A stretch of DNA of 64,000 nucleotides from Ailanthus altissimus (Eukaryota > Streptophyta > Magnoliopsida > Sapindales > Simaroubaceae). Numbering within the stretch: position 1 is the stretch's first letter; every line of letters begins with the position of its first letter. The translations under genes were made by a program, and so were the position numbers. This document shows positions 24,500 through 36,668 of the stretch, piece after piece. Below the pieces are notes generated by a model, which did no database searches, was not told where the DNA came from, and worked only from the letters and a program-made list of their open reading frames with translations. The stretch lies in contig OX327712.1 in NCBI GenBank assembly GCA_946807835.1, forward strand, positions 19,734,001 to 19,798,000, in the 5' to 3' direction.

Positions 24500-25650
24500 G
24501 TGATTCATGGTAGGTGAAAGAATGTAGGAATATAGAGGGCAAGAAAAATAGAGAAAGAGAGAGAAATGGTGTTGCTTAGACAATGGTGAATTGTAGATTA
24601 CTATTTCTAGAACCCATTTTAATTCCTTTGCCGGCTAAAGATTGTATAAACTTTTTTTTTTTCTGGTGAAATGTTCTTTTCTGCCCTATTTCAGTTGTAG
24701 GAGGAGGGAACCCTACTTAGATAGTAACAAGACTTCATGTACTGTTTTATAAATCTCTTCTTTCTCTCATTTTTTCCCTTGTGAAGCAAGCCACAGTTTT
24801 TCAGAACATTGTATCATTTTACAGTCAGTATTATCATTATATCATTTTTTGACCATAAATGATTAAACATTGTTGCTTTTACCTTTGTGGTCCAGCATCT
24901 CTAGTTCTGGGTAGAATGGCTCTAAAAGTTGTCAAAAGAATGGAATTTAGTTTCGTCGGTGTGGAATGTGAAGTTCAAACCTGACTATGTGGCCAAAAGT
25001 TTCAGACATGTAAAAGGAAACAAGAAAGTTGATTAATAAGGGTGAGCAGCAACCTTGTTGCAGATCTGATGCAAACAAGATATGGAATTACATTAAGGTA
25101 AAAAGAAAATTGGCATAGCATTCCTGGTCATTTCCCTGCTAATATAAAACATTCTACTCCAACAAAAAAGTTTTTTATCCACTATTTGATTTCAGCCAGG
25201 CAGGCATTCAAAATTTACTAAATGAAAACTTTTTTATTGGTTTTTAATACCAGCAGCAGCAGTTAACCTGTCAGATTTGCAATGTGAAGGATGTAACAAG
25301 ACATTTTTCTGGTAACTGCAACTCAAGTTAGATTGCTGGATAACATAGATAATCAACAGGCATATATTAGAGCATCTTCACAATTTTAGAAATAATCGTT
25401 GCAATGTCATTCCTTAGAAAATTGGGTCAGGAACTTATTATAAGGAATATCCAGGAAGCTTAGGATTTGGTAATGACTGTACAATGGTAAATTGAATTAT
25501 ATAATAATGATATAATGTGAACTATTCACAGCATGTTTCAGGAAAAGCTTCTTGATCAGTTCCAAGATGCCAAATTCTGAACAACTACACTAATAATTTG
25601 AAGCACAGCTTCTGAATAAAAGGCTAATAAAGAAAACATCTTGAAACAGG
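24500..25650. other. Intergenic or UTR between two minus-strand genes
   Basis: No additional coding sequence was recognised. It probably holds the promoter and leader of the 64-aa gene (with a CT-rich tract around 24500-24560 on the minus strand) and the 3' flank of the syntaxin-like gene. Confidence 0.4.
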
Positions 25651-25670
25651 TCTGCAAGTTGAGAATGCCA

Positions 25671-28107
25671 TTATATAACTGCACAGAGGATAACCAAGAT
25701 AAACAGAAATGCAGCTACCCCAAGAATTGTGCCGATGGTCCAGCAAACTTTCTGTAGCAGACTCATTGAAATAAAAGAATTGCAGTGTTTGATCTGCTTA
25801 TCCACACAAATAGAGGAAAAGAGATGAAAGTTTACAAGGATATTGAAGAAGATGACCGCACAAGTGATAAAACAGTCCACTTATATTTATACAGCATACC
25901 TGCATGTCGTTTTGGGTTGCATCATCTGACTGCAAGAAGTGGAAATGTCATTTAGATGGTCAAATGTCTAGTAAAGTAATGAGCACCAGTTCGAGTTCTA
26001 TATCTTTAGCAGCTTTGGAAACTTACAAGAAGAGGATTGAGCAGCTCTGGTTCATCTTTGGCAGACGATACCATAATTTGATCTGCATCAGATTGGAAAT
26101 CTTATTGAAACCATAATCAACATACAGCTTATTTAGCATTTAATGAAGCTTTTTAGAGTGCTAGCATTTGTGATTTTGTGTATCCATATATATGGGTGTT
26201 TTCTGTTAAGAGTCAACCAACAAGGAAGACAAAGATTTGCTTCTAAATATGAAATTTCCACATCAGCATGTGTTAATTAGGTAACCATGGTTTCTCTTCA
26301 AAATTTGAAGAAAAAAAAAATAGGTAACCATGGCAGAAAATTTGAAGCCTAATTTGTATAATATCTGTTAGATTAGGTTGAGGCCCCCAGCCAGATATTA
26401 TAAACCTGCCAAATAATTTTGATGTGTCTTTATCATGTACATGATGATCAAACTCTATCCAATTTATTGATTTCTAACAAATTTGATTGAAATTTTACTC
26501 TTTCATAGGACATACTCTTGTAATCAAGTTTCTAGCATATGCAATAAAGCTTAAGTTCTCTAGCAAACAAATCAACAGGCAACATGTATATATATTAAGG
26601 GAATGACTGCTGGATCTATGCTCCTCTACATCTCTAGGTTCTTTCAGAAAAGGTCACAAAAACAACATGCTTCATTCTCTGGGAAAGTCTGACTGTCAAT
26701 TTTTTGTTGTACCATGGTCGTAGCTGTTTGCTTTTCTTCCGGTTTCTCTGGTCGCTCCATCAGGTAAGTTTCGTGGCCTGTATAGAAGTAGAGATGCAAA
26801 TGCTAAGTTTATAGCAATTGAAAATATTATTCATCAAATATAAAATTGAGAAAGTACATTATAGTTTTTTAAAAGAAAGACACCTTTGTGGTTGAGTAAT
26901 AGTGATAACCCCAAAGAGAAAACCCAATGAAAGATGTAGGATGTGCTTTACTAAAGAACAAGTCAGAGATTCAAGACTAGATACAGCTTGTGTTAAACCA
27001 CATTATCATATTGTCAACATTTGTATGATTGCATCCAATAAAGCAATCTGTCAGTTAAATTTTTGTAAGCTTTACGCAAATTACTATCATACAAGTTGCA
27101 TTGGATGAAACAAAATTTGCTCAATTTAATAGCCTAAAAGAAGAAAATATAATCCACAGCTCATTAGTTGGATTAGCTAGCAAGCTTAAAAGACAAATAA
27201 GATGAAAAAAAACACAACAATTTCCAAACCTGTTTGGAGTTGGGGATGAGATTGCATAGAGACTGACAGCCAGTGGTTTTGCTCTCAGCTTAATATCCCA
27301 TAGCATTTTCCATCGAGATTCCATGTCTTCGTTCGTTCTATAAATGCACTGCAGCACCAGATTAGTAAGCAATACCAGTGCTAATACAACGCAGAACTAA
27401 AGGTTATCTTCTCTGTTTTAGTCCAAACATGACATATTCAGATATAAACAATCAGACATGGAAATATCAAGCAACTAATTAAGCAGACAAATCATTTTTT
27501 CTCTAAATGGTGACTCCATGATTGGAAAGTTACTAATGTTAAAAAGCATAAAACCAACTTTTCATTCTTTTAAACTCTCGTACCAATCCAGTTATACCCG
27601 CAGTGCACTTGGTCCATAAACAGAAAAACTTTATTTGAAGATTTGGGTGCATAAAGGATCAACATTTTTTTGGCATAATCACCAGAATAGCGCATAAACT
27701 AAAACAAAATGAAAACAATAATCGCTTTCTTTGTTGGGAATCAATGATCATTGGAAGTACAATTTCTAGACAACAAAACACCCATCAAATTTCAACTCAA
27801 CCCAAGTAAAAATATTGATAAAATAATAATCAATCAAAACTGAACCAAAATGAAAGAAATGAGGAAAATACAGGATGGGTTTTGAAGGTGGGTTATGGAG
27901 AAGTGATTCAAGGCGATCAAGCTTCACTCCAACCTCCAAAAGCTTGGATCCAGCAATGTCATCACCAAGCCTTTGTTGCTGCTGCTGTTTTAGTTTCTTG
28001 TTTTTGATTCTGGTTTCTATTTCATCCACCAACTTCGCTGCCTCTTGAGCTTCTCTTATCCATGCATCTATTACAAGATATTGCTTAGCCCTTTGTCCTT
28101 CTTTTTC
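25671..28107 (-). CDS. Tail-anchored syntaxin-like (SNARE N-domain) protein, six exons, start codon not found
   Basis: Exons are 28107(?)-27872, 27337-27230, 26777-26713, 26082-26027, 25929-25900 and 25793-25671, all GT-AG and in phase. The N-terminal part (AWIREAQEAAKLVDEIETRI, SKLLEVGVKLDRLESLLHNP, then ESRWKMLWDIKLRAKPLA) resembles the three-helix N-domain of plant Qc/SYP5-type t-SNAREs. The C-terminus is a single hydrophobic anchor (TIGTILGVAAFLFILVILCA) ending two residues later, as in tail-anchored membrane-traffic proteins. A SNARE heptad motif between them is not visible; that part is short and acidic (SSAKDEPELLNPLLSDDATQ). It may act as a SNARE regulator or partner (inference). Exon 1 is open to a TGA at 28108-28110 with no ATG, so an upstream exon, a non-AUG start or decay must be considered. 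Confidence 0.65.
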
Positions 28108-28139
28108 TCAAACAGCAAATAACATTCACTTGCTGTCTT

Positions 28140-29750
28140 GTAAGATTGACAAGTACAGGAAACAAAACTTAAATGCACAAAGCAAAACCATGAATATTTG
28201 ATTATGCACTTAATAAACTAACCTCAAAAAAAATTAATATTATTTTCATAAATATTGTGTTTCTTAAACCAATAATTTTGTCATTTAAAACTGGTTTAGT
28301 GGGTTATATAAATTATTATATAATAAATTTTTATGCATGTATAAATTATTTTAATATATTATAAATTATATAAAAATTATAAATTTATTAAATAATAATA
28401 TATAATAATATTATTCGTCATATAATAAATTATATAATTTATTACATCATATATATAAATTCATAACAGAGTTTCTATCATTCATGTCATGAAAATCATT
28501 TGTCTTTAGCTTCACGTGGGATTGAGTCATTTTCACGTGAAATGAATAGTAAGAATATTATTGAGTAAGATGAGTTTAATTTTAGAAATAGATAAGGTGA
28601 TGATAATGATATTTGTCTAGTAATTTGATAAGGAAGTATGATTTGATTGATTAGAGTTCATTTTGTGATGATCGCTATCTTTTTTTTTTTTAATTATTGA
28701 CTCTGTAAACAAAATTAATTAAAATAATTATAGGCTAAAAGTTGTTAGACGCGTCACTAAAGTCCTATTTAAAATTGATCTCAATAAATTTCACTGGCTA
28801 ATTTAAACAAAATTTCGACTAAATTGTTAGTATCTAAAAAAAAGAATAAAGAAAACAATTTTGTACTCTGATTTAATCATTGTTATTAGTGATTTGTGAA
28901 GGTATATATTTGAATGAATTAAATTTTTATTAAGCAATTGGACATAAAAGAAAATAAAATTTATATATTTTATCAATGTTAATTAGATTAATCTAAATAC
29001 TAATCTCATATTCCGTTTTTGATCGATATATACAAATAAAATCGTTCAATTTTTTATTTATCAAATCAATAAAATTCCAAATAATCATTTAAATTCATCA
29101 AAATTAGAGTTAATAATTTAAAATAAATGTCAAAAAAAGCATACAAAAAAGGACTAAGAAGAAGAAGTTGGGTTTTTGAGACCTCACTAAAGCCCTAAAA
29201 GAAAGCCCAACTTAAATCCACAAAATATAAATCAAACTTGTCATGTAGATCAACTTGGGTCCTAATTACCAATTTATGCATTTTAACAAAAAATTTATTT
29301 ATTTTTAAAAGAAAAATATTTGTAGAGGTGTGATTATTATTATTAAACTATACTGATAACTACATAACTAATATATATTTTTTATAACTACTACTAATGT
29401 TACATCATGAATTATTAGTTAAATAATTAAAAAATAACTGAAACAAAACTTTATTTTCACACTAGCGCATATATCTCTAGAGATAAACTTTGTGTAGGAA
29501 GTATAGACCGACATTAATGCATACATGATCGAAGACAAGCTTTAAATAAAAATGTATAGAGCATGCACGGAGACAAACTTCACATAAAGAATATAGATCC
29601 CTATAAAAAAATAAGTGAGCTCCTTATATAAAAGATGAATAATTACATTACTTTAATATCAGGTAAAATTTAAACCCTCAACCTCAAATCAAAAAGTACA
29701 CTTAAATACAGATGCTTGCCAAGCACTCTACGACACACAAATAGATATAT
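28140..29750. other. Intergenic, very AT-rich
   Basis: Long runs of TATAAT-type sequence (28240-28460) and no coding sequence. Apart from the G-box cluster, nothing specific was seen. Confidence 0.5.
28513..28539. promoter_or_regulatory. Paired G-boxes flanking a GCN4-like motif
   Basis: CACGTG at 28513-28518, TGAGTCA at 28523-28529 and CACGTG at 28534-28539 form a near-symmetric bZIP/bHLH cluster about 400 bp upstream of the syntaxin-like gene's first visible exon. G-boxes and TGAGTCA are known bZIP sites. Use here is inference. Confidence 0.4.
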
Positions 29751-29929
29751 TATTAATGCTTATTGCTAACATGTATTCTCTTTGAACACAAGCTTGTTTT
29801 GTATTAAAAATTAATGATTTAACAATTTTGTATAAGTAATAATTGAGATAAATATCAAGAGGAGAGTCATTATTAAATAAAGTACGCATTAAGTATACAA
29901 AAGATGACAAAGCGGAAAGCTAAAAGAAT

Positions 29930-30725
29930 GGGGTAATGTTCATGCGGTGACACTGTTTACAGCGAGCACTGTTACAAGCGGCGGGGGTATTGTTCACTCA
30001 TGGGTACTGTTCAGGCGGTTACTATTTACGTGGAAACTTTAGGATACTTTCTATTTTGGATCAATTGACTTCTTTAAGTGGAATTAAAACTCTTACAAAT
30101 AAGAACCCTTATTCCAACTAGGTTTAGAGTTTTTAAGGGTATTTTATTCTTTATATAAACCCTTCTAAACACAAGAGAAATACAAGCATCTAAAGTTTCA
30201 AAATATAACCATAAAAGAGAATATATGAGTTAGGTAGCCACTAAGTGCGTGGTGCACTAAGGTGTAACCTTTAGAGAGTGTTTTCTTTTGGTTCATAAGT
30301 GAACAAAAGAAACGGCATAGATCATTTTGGCTCTTGAGTGAACAAAAGAAACATTATAAATCTTTTTTGCTTAAATGCTCGGGCTATTCTTGTATTCATT
30401 GTAAAAAATCTCTTATAAAGAGATACTAAGAGGTTTTGGAAAGTCATGGTGATCAAGAGTAGATACTTAGAGGTCTCTATGAGATATATTAAGGAGTCTT
30501 GTGAGATCATTTAAGAATATACTTAGTAGTTTATATCAATAATAAGAAGCTGTATCATAGATCCTTTGTGGATGTAGGTAATTTTTTGACAAATCACATA
30601 TATTTTGTTTATTATTGATTAATTTATTTTTTTTTATCTTTATTGGTGTGTTAATCTTATATATTCTTACTTATAGTATGAGTTATGATTTTTCGATACA
30701 CATAAAATAAAAAAAGTATCAGATT
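29930..30725 (+). mobile_element. Probable copia-type LTR with degenerate primer binding site
   Basis: The stretch has the anatomy of a plant copia LTR: an ACTGTT-rich upstream part (29938-30030), a TATA box in TTCTTTATATAAACCC (about 30151), a transcribed part ending in a GGATGTAGGTAATTTTTTGAC signature (about 30573), and GTATCAGATTATAA at about 30715, a decayed initiator-Met primer site. No coding region follows. Both ends are approximate. Confidence 0.45.
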
Positions 30726-30729
30726 ATAA

Positions 30730-31640
30730 TTTAATTGATGTCATAAAAATATTAAATTGAATAACATGATTTGATACCCACAATAATTTATAATAATTTA
30801 TTTAATTATTTATTTTAATGGGTTGTCTGCAAAATTTTGATATTTAGATTATACTGAAAATACTATTGTAATTTGTATTATTTTTATATTTACAAACATA
30901 AAATTTACGTATTTCTTTAAAGGAAAATGAAACCCTGACTTGACTTTTTGTTTTGGATTTACTGCTACTGACTTTTTACCTTTGATTGTTTCCCCTCAAA
31001 AAATGTCAAAAGCTATAAATATCCATCATATGTAGCAGATCACACACATCATAGCAGCTTTCGGATGAAATGGGAACAAAAAGAATCATTGAAATGATAG
31101 ATGCTAAAAAAAAAGGTGGTATTTCAATTTTCACCTTGGCAATAAAAGTTTCACCTTTTGCTTTTCATATATTATTTATAGGTCACGACTCATGCTTAGA
31201 TTAGATATCAATACATTGTCTCTAATTTTAGAAATTACGCATAATGTTCTAATTCTAATTTTTATCCAACTTAATTAATTTTTATAGTAATAATATTAAG
31301 AGTATTATTATATTTCTCAAATTTTAAATAACATTCTAAATTTTACATTATAAATTGAGATATCAAATAATTTTTAAGCAATAAAATTGTTCAAATTCTA
31401 AAATTATCCTTTAAAACTTTTACATAAGGGACAATAAAATTATCTGCAAATTCATTAAAAATTGCATATATTATAAAGAATTTGATAAGCTTTGAAGCGA
31501 GTTTTATATAAAAAATTAAAATTTACAGTGAATTTGAGACAGGTATAGGTTCAATAAAAAATTTACGAATACCTGTAACAAGTATTCACGAATATTATAT
31601 TTTTTTATAATATTTTTTAGAGAAAAAAAAATGCAATATA
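30730..31640. other. Intergenic, AT-rich
   Basis: No gene. A MITE-like fragment with AGAGTATTATTATATTTCTC occurs at about 31298-31420. Confidence 0.45.
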
Positions 31641-31654
31641 CTATGTATTGCATA

Positions 31655-32010
31655 CCTAGCGCATTTAGCATGCGTGCTAGGAACGCACGTTGAGTGCTTG
31701 GAACGCACGTTGAGTGCTTAGCATGAACTCCTAGCACTTGTGTGTAAGCAGTGGGCACACAACATTGCGTGCTTAACATGCATTTTTAACACACATGTTA
31801 AGTGTTAGACAAGTAACGTTGCACGTTTAGCATATGTTCTTAGCGCACATGCGCACAATATTTTGCGCTTTCAATGTTCGCTCTTAACATGTGTGCTAAG
31901 TATTACACGCAACATTTTATGCTTAGCGCATACTGCCAGCATACATGCTAAACACACTAAACATACAATATTGTGTACTTTTAACATTCATTTCTAGCAC
32001 GCGTACTTAA
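31655..32010. repeat. Decayed tandem repeat, period about 40-55 bp, with a 20-bp perfect duplication
   Basis: GAACGCACGTTGAGTGCTT(G/A) is perfectly duplicated at 31681-31700 and 31701-31720. From about 31755 a longer unit recurs at least four times, each with ACAA(C/T)ATT-GCG followed by CTTA-CAT and a TAACA/TAGCACACATG segment. Units have diverged by substitution and small indels. CpG and TpG are common here, unlike the flanking AT-rich DNA. Confidence 0.65.
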
Positions 32011-32019
32011 AGTTATGTA

Positions 32020-34380
32020 CTCATTATCAAATTTATTTAAAATTCATAAATAACCTGTTATGGGTTGGTTACAAGTACATATTCGTTAGACCGAATTTAG
32101 TATTGAAACTCTAAAGTTACAATAAATTTGATAAGGATTTAGTATTTTATTTTTGAAGTAGATGCGATTATAAATTTAAGAATATTCATTTCAAATCCGA
32201 TTCATTATCATCTCTAATTTCATCTTCTAATAAATTTTTAATATATAATTTAAAATAAAAAAATTTGTGACGCCATTCTTATAAAAAAAAAGAGAGAGAA
32301 TAACATTATTCTAATACTAAACATGAAGGAAAACGATATGTCTCAAAATTTTGCTTTTGAGCAACATTCATAAAACTACTTTTAGATAGTGTCAATGCCA
32401 TCATTCTCTCGTGTAATTTATATTTTGATAAACAATCTCAAATAAAATGCAAATTTAATTTTAATATTTAAAAAAAAATAAAATAATTGAAATAAATAAT
32501 GTGCAATGCAAGTGTTTTGTGATTTGTCCATAGTATATTATTAACCATAAGGTTTTTTTTTCTTAATTAACTTTATTTTACACATTGGTTTTGTTTGATG
32601 ATTGCCCATGTCGGTTCAATTATGGCACGTTGCATGTTGTATAAGCTAAGTAATGCCACTCTATTTTATTAGCAACATACCAACACATGGTTTACAAAAA
32701 TATATTTATACAATAAAGTGAAAAAAAGAAAATGATTTGTAATTAAGATGGATATGGATTGGAGACCATGGTGATGATTTTTTTGGTCCATGCCTAACCC
32801 ATGATTGATTTGATGGTACATATAGACCCACGTGCCCCAGTGACAATCCTATATTATTCAATTTTCTACCTCATATTTATGATTTTTTTTTATTAAGAGA
32901 AATACTTGAACTTGAAAGTTTCATTAGAGTGAAAATAAATATATTATTATTATTTTTTAATTTAATTTACCAAATAATTTGGGAGGTTTGTTTTTGTTAA
33001 AAAAAAAGAATTTTCACCATTAAGTAGTTATTGATTTTTATTATATATATATTTGGTTTTTTAAATTTAAATGTATGAATTATGTAAATTCTTCAAAATT
33101 TTGCAAACAAAAAACATTAATATCGGAATTTTTTTAATAAAAAATACATATATTTTGAAGAGACAAACAGCTTGGTATTTTAGAATTTTAATTAATATTT
33201 ATGAATAGGTGGGCTGCAAAGGCCCAGGAAGTTGAAGGAAAAAACAAAAGTGAGCCCAATATGGAATGGTATTGTCAACCGACCAATGACAAGTACACGT
33301 GACTACCACCATGTCTTTATTCTTCCCTTTTTAAAGAATTATATTTTACCTCACATGCTACCATGGCGCGTACAACTCACACACAGTGAACGAATTTAAA
33401 CCCTACTTTAAAGGAAAAAAATAAAATAAAAACACAATATATTTTTTAGATAATTCTATTCAGATTTATCTTTAATAAATATATATTAATATTTTATTTA
33501 ATAATTTATTTAACATACAACTAAAAAATTATGTGAACTTATTTTGATTCGATAAATTTATGCATTAATTTAAATCAGTTTTTTTTACCTTTGTTTGATA
33601 TTTATTTAGATTATTTTATATTTTTAAATAATATTAAAATCAAATTCTCATTTTATGTAAGATTGCTTATAAAAAAATAGAAAATGAAATTTGTAATATT
33701 AACATTTAATCAATTTTAGGGCATGAAGATGATCATATTTATGTTGTGAGTTGCAAGCGCCAAGGCAGTGCGAGTCTACTTAATATATAAAATGGAATAA
33801 ATAGAGCAAAAAAATCTTTGGCTAATATTTGTCTAAGCACCAGTTAGAATACATGAAGAGAGATTTGGAAATTAGAGAAAAGAGAGATATGATTAGGATG
33901 GCAGTCACTCTGTCTTTGTTGGTAACCGTATATTCCAGTCCCCACTTCCACCCTCACAACATTATTATAATTATAATTATAATTATAATATATATATATA
34001 TATATATACACACAAATTTGAGGTGGCCGACGGAATACTATTTAATATTATTTATCATTATTTTGATAGTGTCGTATAATGTTAAAAGTGCTTCATTCTC
34101 CATCGAATAGTGATCGACGTCGCTCATTCGATCAACTCTCTCTCTGTATACGTAATAATATAAATATTATATAAAAAAAATCTAAACTCTTAATATTTTA
34201 AAAAATAAAACAAATCTCAATAATTTTAAAATTTTTTATAAACATTCTTATTAAATAATAATTTTTATTTATTTTAATTAAAAAATTAATATCTAAATCT
34301 CTAAAATTTTAAAAAATGAACATACAGATTTCTTTCTATCATTAGTTTATGTAGAATTTTATTAATAATAATAAAATTAT
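32020..34380. other. Intergenic, no gene seen
   Basis: AT-rich. The open frame around 33829-34110 runs through a simple repeat and is not taken as coding. Confidence 0.5.
33963..34009. repeat. (ATT/ATA)n and (TA)n compound microsatellite
   Basis: TTATAA units followed by about ten TA dinucleotides. Confidence 0.9.
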
Positions 34381-34389
34381 TTATAATTA

Positions 34390-34585
34390 AGAGTAATGTT
34401 GTATTTTTTTAATAATATTTTAAAATTTTATTTTAAATTGATGTGTTAAATAATTATTGAGTAATAAAATAATATAATTTTTAAAATTATTCTTTATACC
34501 ATTTTTTTACCAATTAATTACTTATATATTATGTAAGATAAAAAAAAATTTGAGATATCATCAAAAAAATTATAGTGTTACTCTT
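34390..34585. mobile_element. MITE, terminal inverted repeats AGAGTAAYRYTRTA
   Basis: The left end AGAGTAATGTTGTA is the inverted complement of the right end TATAGTGTTACTCT with two mismatches. The element is about 196 bp and AT-rich. Flanks read AATTA on the left and TTAATT on the right, so the target site is probably TTAA-like. Related copies are at about 17010 and 39088. Confidence 0.65.
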
Positions 34586-34960
34586 TTAATTAAACACATT
34601 ATTAGTTTATTTCTAAAAATCTTTTCGATTTATGATTACCAAAATGTAGCATTATTCTAAAAAAAAAGAGTTTAAAGTTATTTAAAACTGGCTTTGAAAA
34701 TAATAATTAAAAAAAATTAATAGAGACGACGTCGTGCAAGCCTTTACATGTTTGAGTGGTCCCATTCAAAGAATCCTGAAAAAAAAGAAACATATTTTTT
34801 TTTGGGCCACTCTGCAATTCTCTTCCTTTTTAAATACATGCAAATGCAATGAAATGAAATGAACCCATAAATTTTGGATTAATTAAATTTAAATTTCATC
34901 CAAATTTTAATTACAAACACTCTCTATTTAATATCATCATTCTCTTATTCTCCATTCCAC
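34586..34960. other. Intergenic, upstream flank of the DUF868 gene
   Basis: AT-rich, no coding sequence. It probably includes part of the promoter of the downstream gene. Confidence 0.35.
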
Positions 34961-35604
34961 TGAGAGCCAAGGGGTGGGAAGTTTCAATCTTTTTTGTAAC
35001 TCTTCATTTTCAAGCTTCTTCTCCAGTTATGTAATCAAATCAGCTCTGGGGGGGCTCTTCATTTTCATGTGGGCATGTCAGCTAAAGCAAAGTCAAGAGA
35101 AAGAGAAAGAGATAATTGACAAAGAAAGATGCTTTTTTTCCTTTCCTTTTCCCTTTCTCAGTGTTGAGTAATCTTCAGATTCCAGCCTTTACAGCAATAC
35201 CCCCTTCCCAAATATTATCCTTCATTTTCCCTTAGCTGCTATTTTTGTTTTAGCTGTCACAATCCTTGAGGTATATCTCAATGTTTAGGTTTTTTAAAAT
35301 TTTTTTTTTAATGATTTTATTTATATATATATTTTTTGTGTTGACAGCGAAACAAGCAGTCTACTTTTTTGTCTGCTTCTGTCTCAATGAGTTTTCATTA
35401 TTCCTTTATTTTTACTACATATATTCTCCAGTTTTGTCTTCGGTTTATTATACGTGTCTTTCATGCTTTTCTTTAAACTTTTGTCATGATGGGGTTGTGT
35501 AGAAATGTACAGGAGATTTCATATTCGGATCAAATCAAGCCTTGCTAAGCTGATTTTCAAGCATTTCTCAGATGGGTTTTTCATTTTTCCTTAGATTTGT
35601 AAAG

Positions 35605-35696
35605 GTAACCGCTGTTTCTCTTCTTTACTTTCTTGTCTTCTTACGGTTTTTTTCTTAATTTTTTTTTCTGATTTTGTCTTAATTTTGGCAATTTAG
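35605..35696 (+). other. Probable 5'UTR intron of the DUF868 gene
   Basis: AAAG|GTAACC opens and GCAATTTAG|GGTC closes a 92-bp T-rich segment 70 bp before the coding start. Leader exon sequence would extend upstream to around 35200. Confidence 0.5.
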
Positions 35697-35768
35697 GGTC
35701 AAAATACCGCTTGTTAAAAGATTGCAGAAAGAGTTTATAGAAGTGAATTGAAATTCTTAAGAGTAAAA

Positions 35769-36668
35769 ATGAGAGATTTTCCATCTTGTTTTGGGGAAAA
35801 TGGGGTACAAGTAGCTGATTCTTCATCATCAAATACAGTTAAAAATGCACAGAATTTGGTTACTTCTGTTTATCAATCTCGTATTCGAGGCCGGTCTTGC
35901 TTGATTACTGTAACATGGAGCAAGAATTTGATGGGTCAAGGTCTAAGTGTGGGGATTGACGACTCTGCAAACCAATGTCTTTGTAAGGTTGATATAAAAC
36001 CCTGGTTGTTCTCCAAAAGAAAAGGTTCGAAGAGTTCAGAAGCATATTCTTGTTTAATTGACATATATTGGGACCTTTCTTCGGCAAAATTTGGATCCGG
36101 TCCTGAACCACTGGAGGGATTTTATGTTGGTGTTGTTGTTGATAGGCAAATGATTTTGCTTCTTGGGGATATGAGGAAAGAAGCTTTCAAGAAGACTAAT
36201 GCCAACCCTGTTCCCTCTAGTGCTGTTTTCGTAGCTAAAAGAGAGCATCTCTTTGGCAAGAAGGTGTTTAATACCAAGGCTCAGTTTTGTGATAATGGAC
36301 AAATTCATGCTCTTGCAATTGAATGCGACACGCATGGTGTCAATGACCCATGCCTCATGGTTCGAGTAGATGGAAAAACTGTGATGCAGGTGAAGAGGCT
36401 CCGATGGAAGTTCAGGGGAAACCATACTATTTTGGTTGATGGGCTGCCAGTGGAAGTTTTCTGGGATGTTCACAACTGGCTGTTTGGTACATCAGTTGGG
36501 AATGCTGTTTTCATGTTCAAGACATGCCTTTCAGCCGAGAAGTTATGGGCTAGTGGACCCCTTCCGGATCCAAACACATTGCCATGGTCTTTCTCTCAGA
36601 GATTCCTAGATTCCAAGTCACAAAGTCTTGGTTTTTCACTGATTTTGTATTCTTGGAAGAATGAATAG
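35769..36668 (+). CDS. DUF868 family protein, 299 aa
   Basis: A single uninterrupted coding exon matches the plant-specific DUF868 family (PF05910), whose function is unknown. Recognisable blocks are SLYQ-like VTSVYQSRIRGRSCLITVTW near the start, CKVDIKPWLFSKRKGSKS, IDIYWDLSSAKFGSGPEPLE, GFYVGVVVDRQMILLLGDM, DPCLMVRVDGKTVMQVKRLR-WKFRGNHTI, VEVFWDVHNWLF and the C-terminal FSLILYSWKNE. The start chosen is MRDFPSCFGE. A possible ATG seven codons upstream adds an unconserved peptide. Length fits the family. There is no signal peptide or membrane segment, and coding composition is clean. A 5'UTR intron is likely. Confidence 0.9.
   Translation: MRDFPSCFGENGVQVADSSSSNTVKNAQNLVTSVYQSRIRGRSCLITVTWSKNLMGQGLSVGIDDSANQCLCKVDIKPWLFSKRKGSKSSEAYSCLIDIYWDLSSAKFGSGPEPLEGFYVGVVVDRQMILLLGDMRKEAFKKTNANPVPSSAVFVAKREHLFGKKVFNTKAQFCDNGQIHALAIECDTHGVNDPCLMVRVDGKTVMQVKRLRWKFRGNHTILVDGLPVEVFWDVHNWLFGTSVGNAVFMFKTCLSAEKLWASGPLPDPNTLPWSFSQRFLDSKSQSLGFSLILYSWKNE

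Noticed and set aside
27766..28032. Exon 1 frame of the syntaxin-like gene starting at 28032 and running to 27766
   Set aside because: The apparent start is a TTG codon inside the conserved helix, and the tail after 27872 is intron sequence. The spliced model replaces it.
33829..34110. A 93-residue frame through a TA/ATT microsatellite
   Set aside because: The middle is an Ile/Tyr simple-repeat translation. No homology or splice context.
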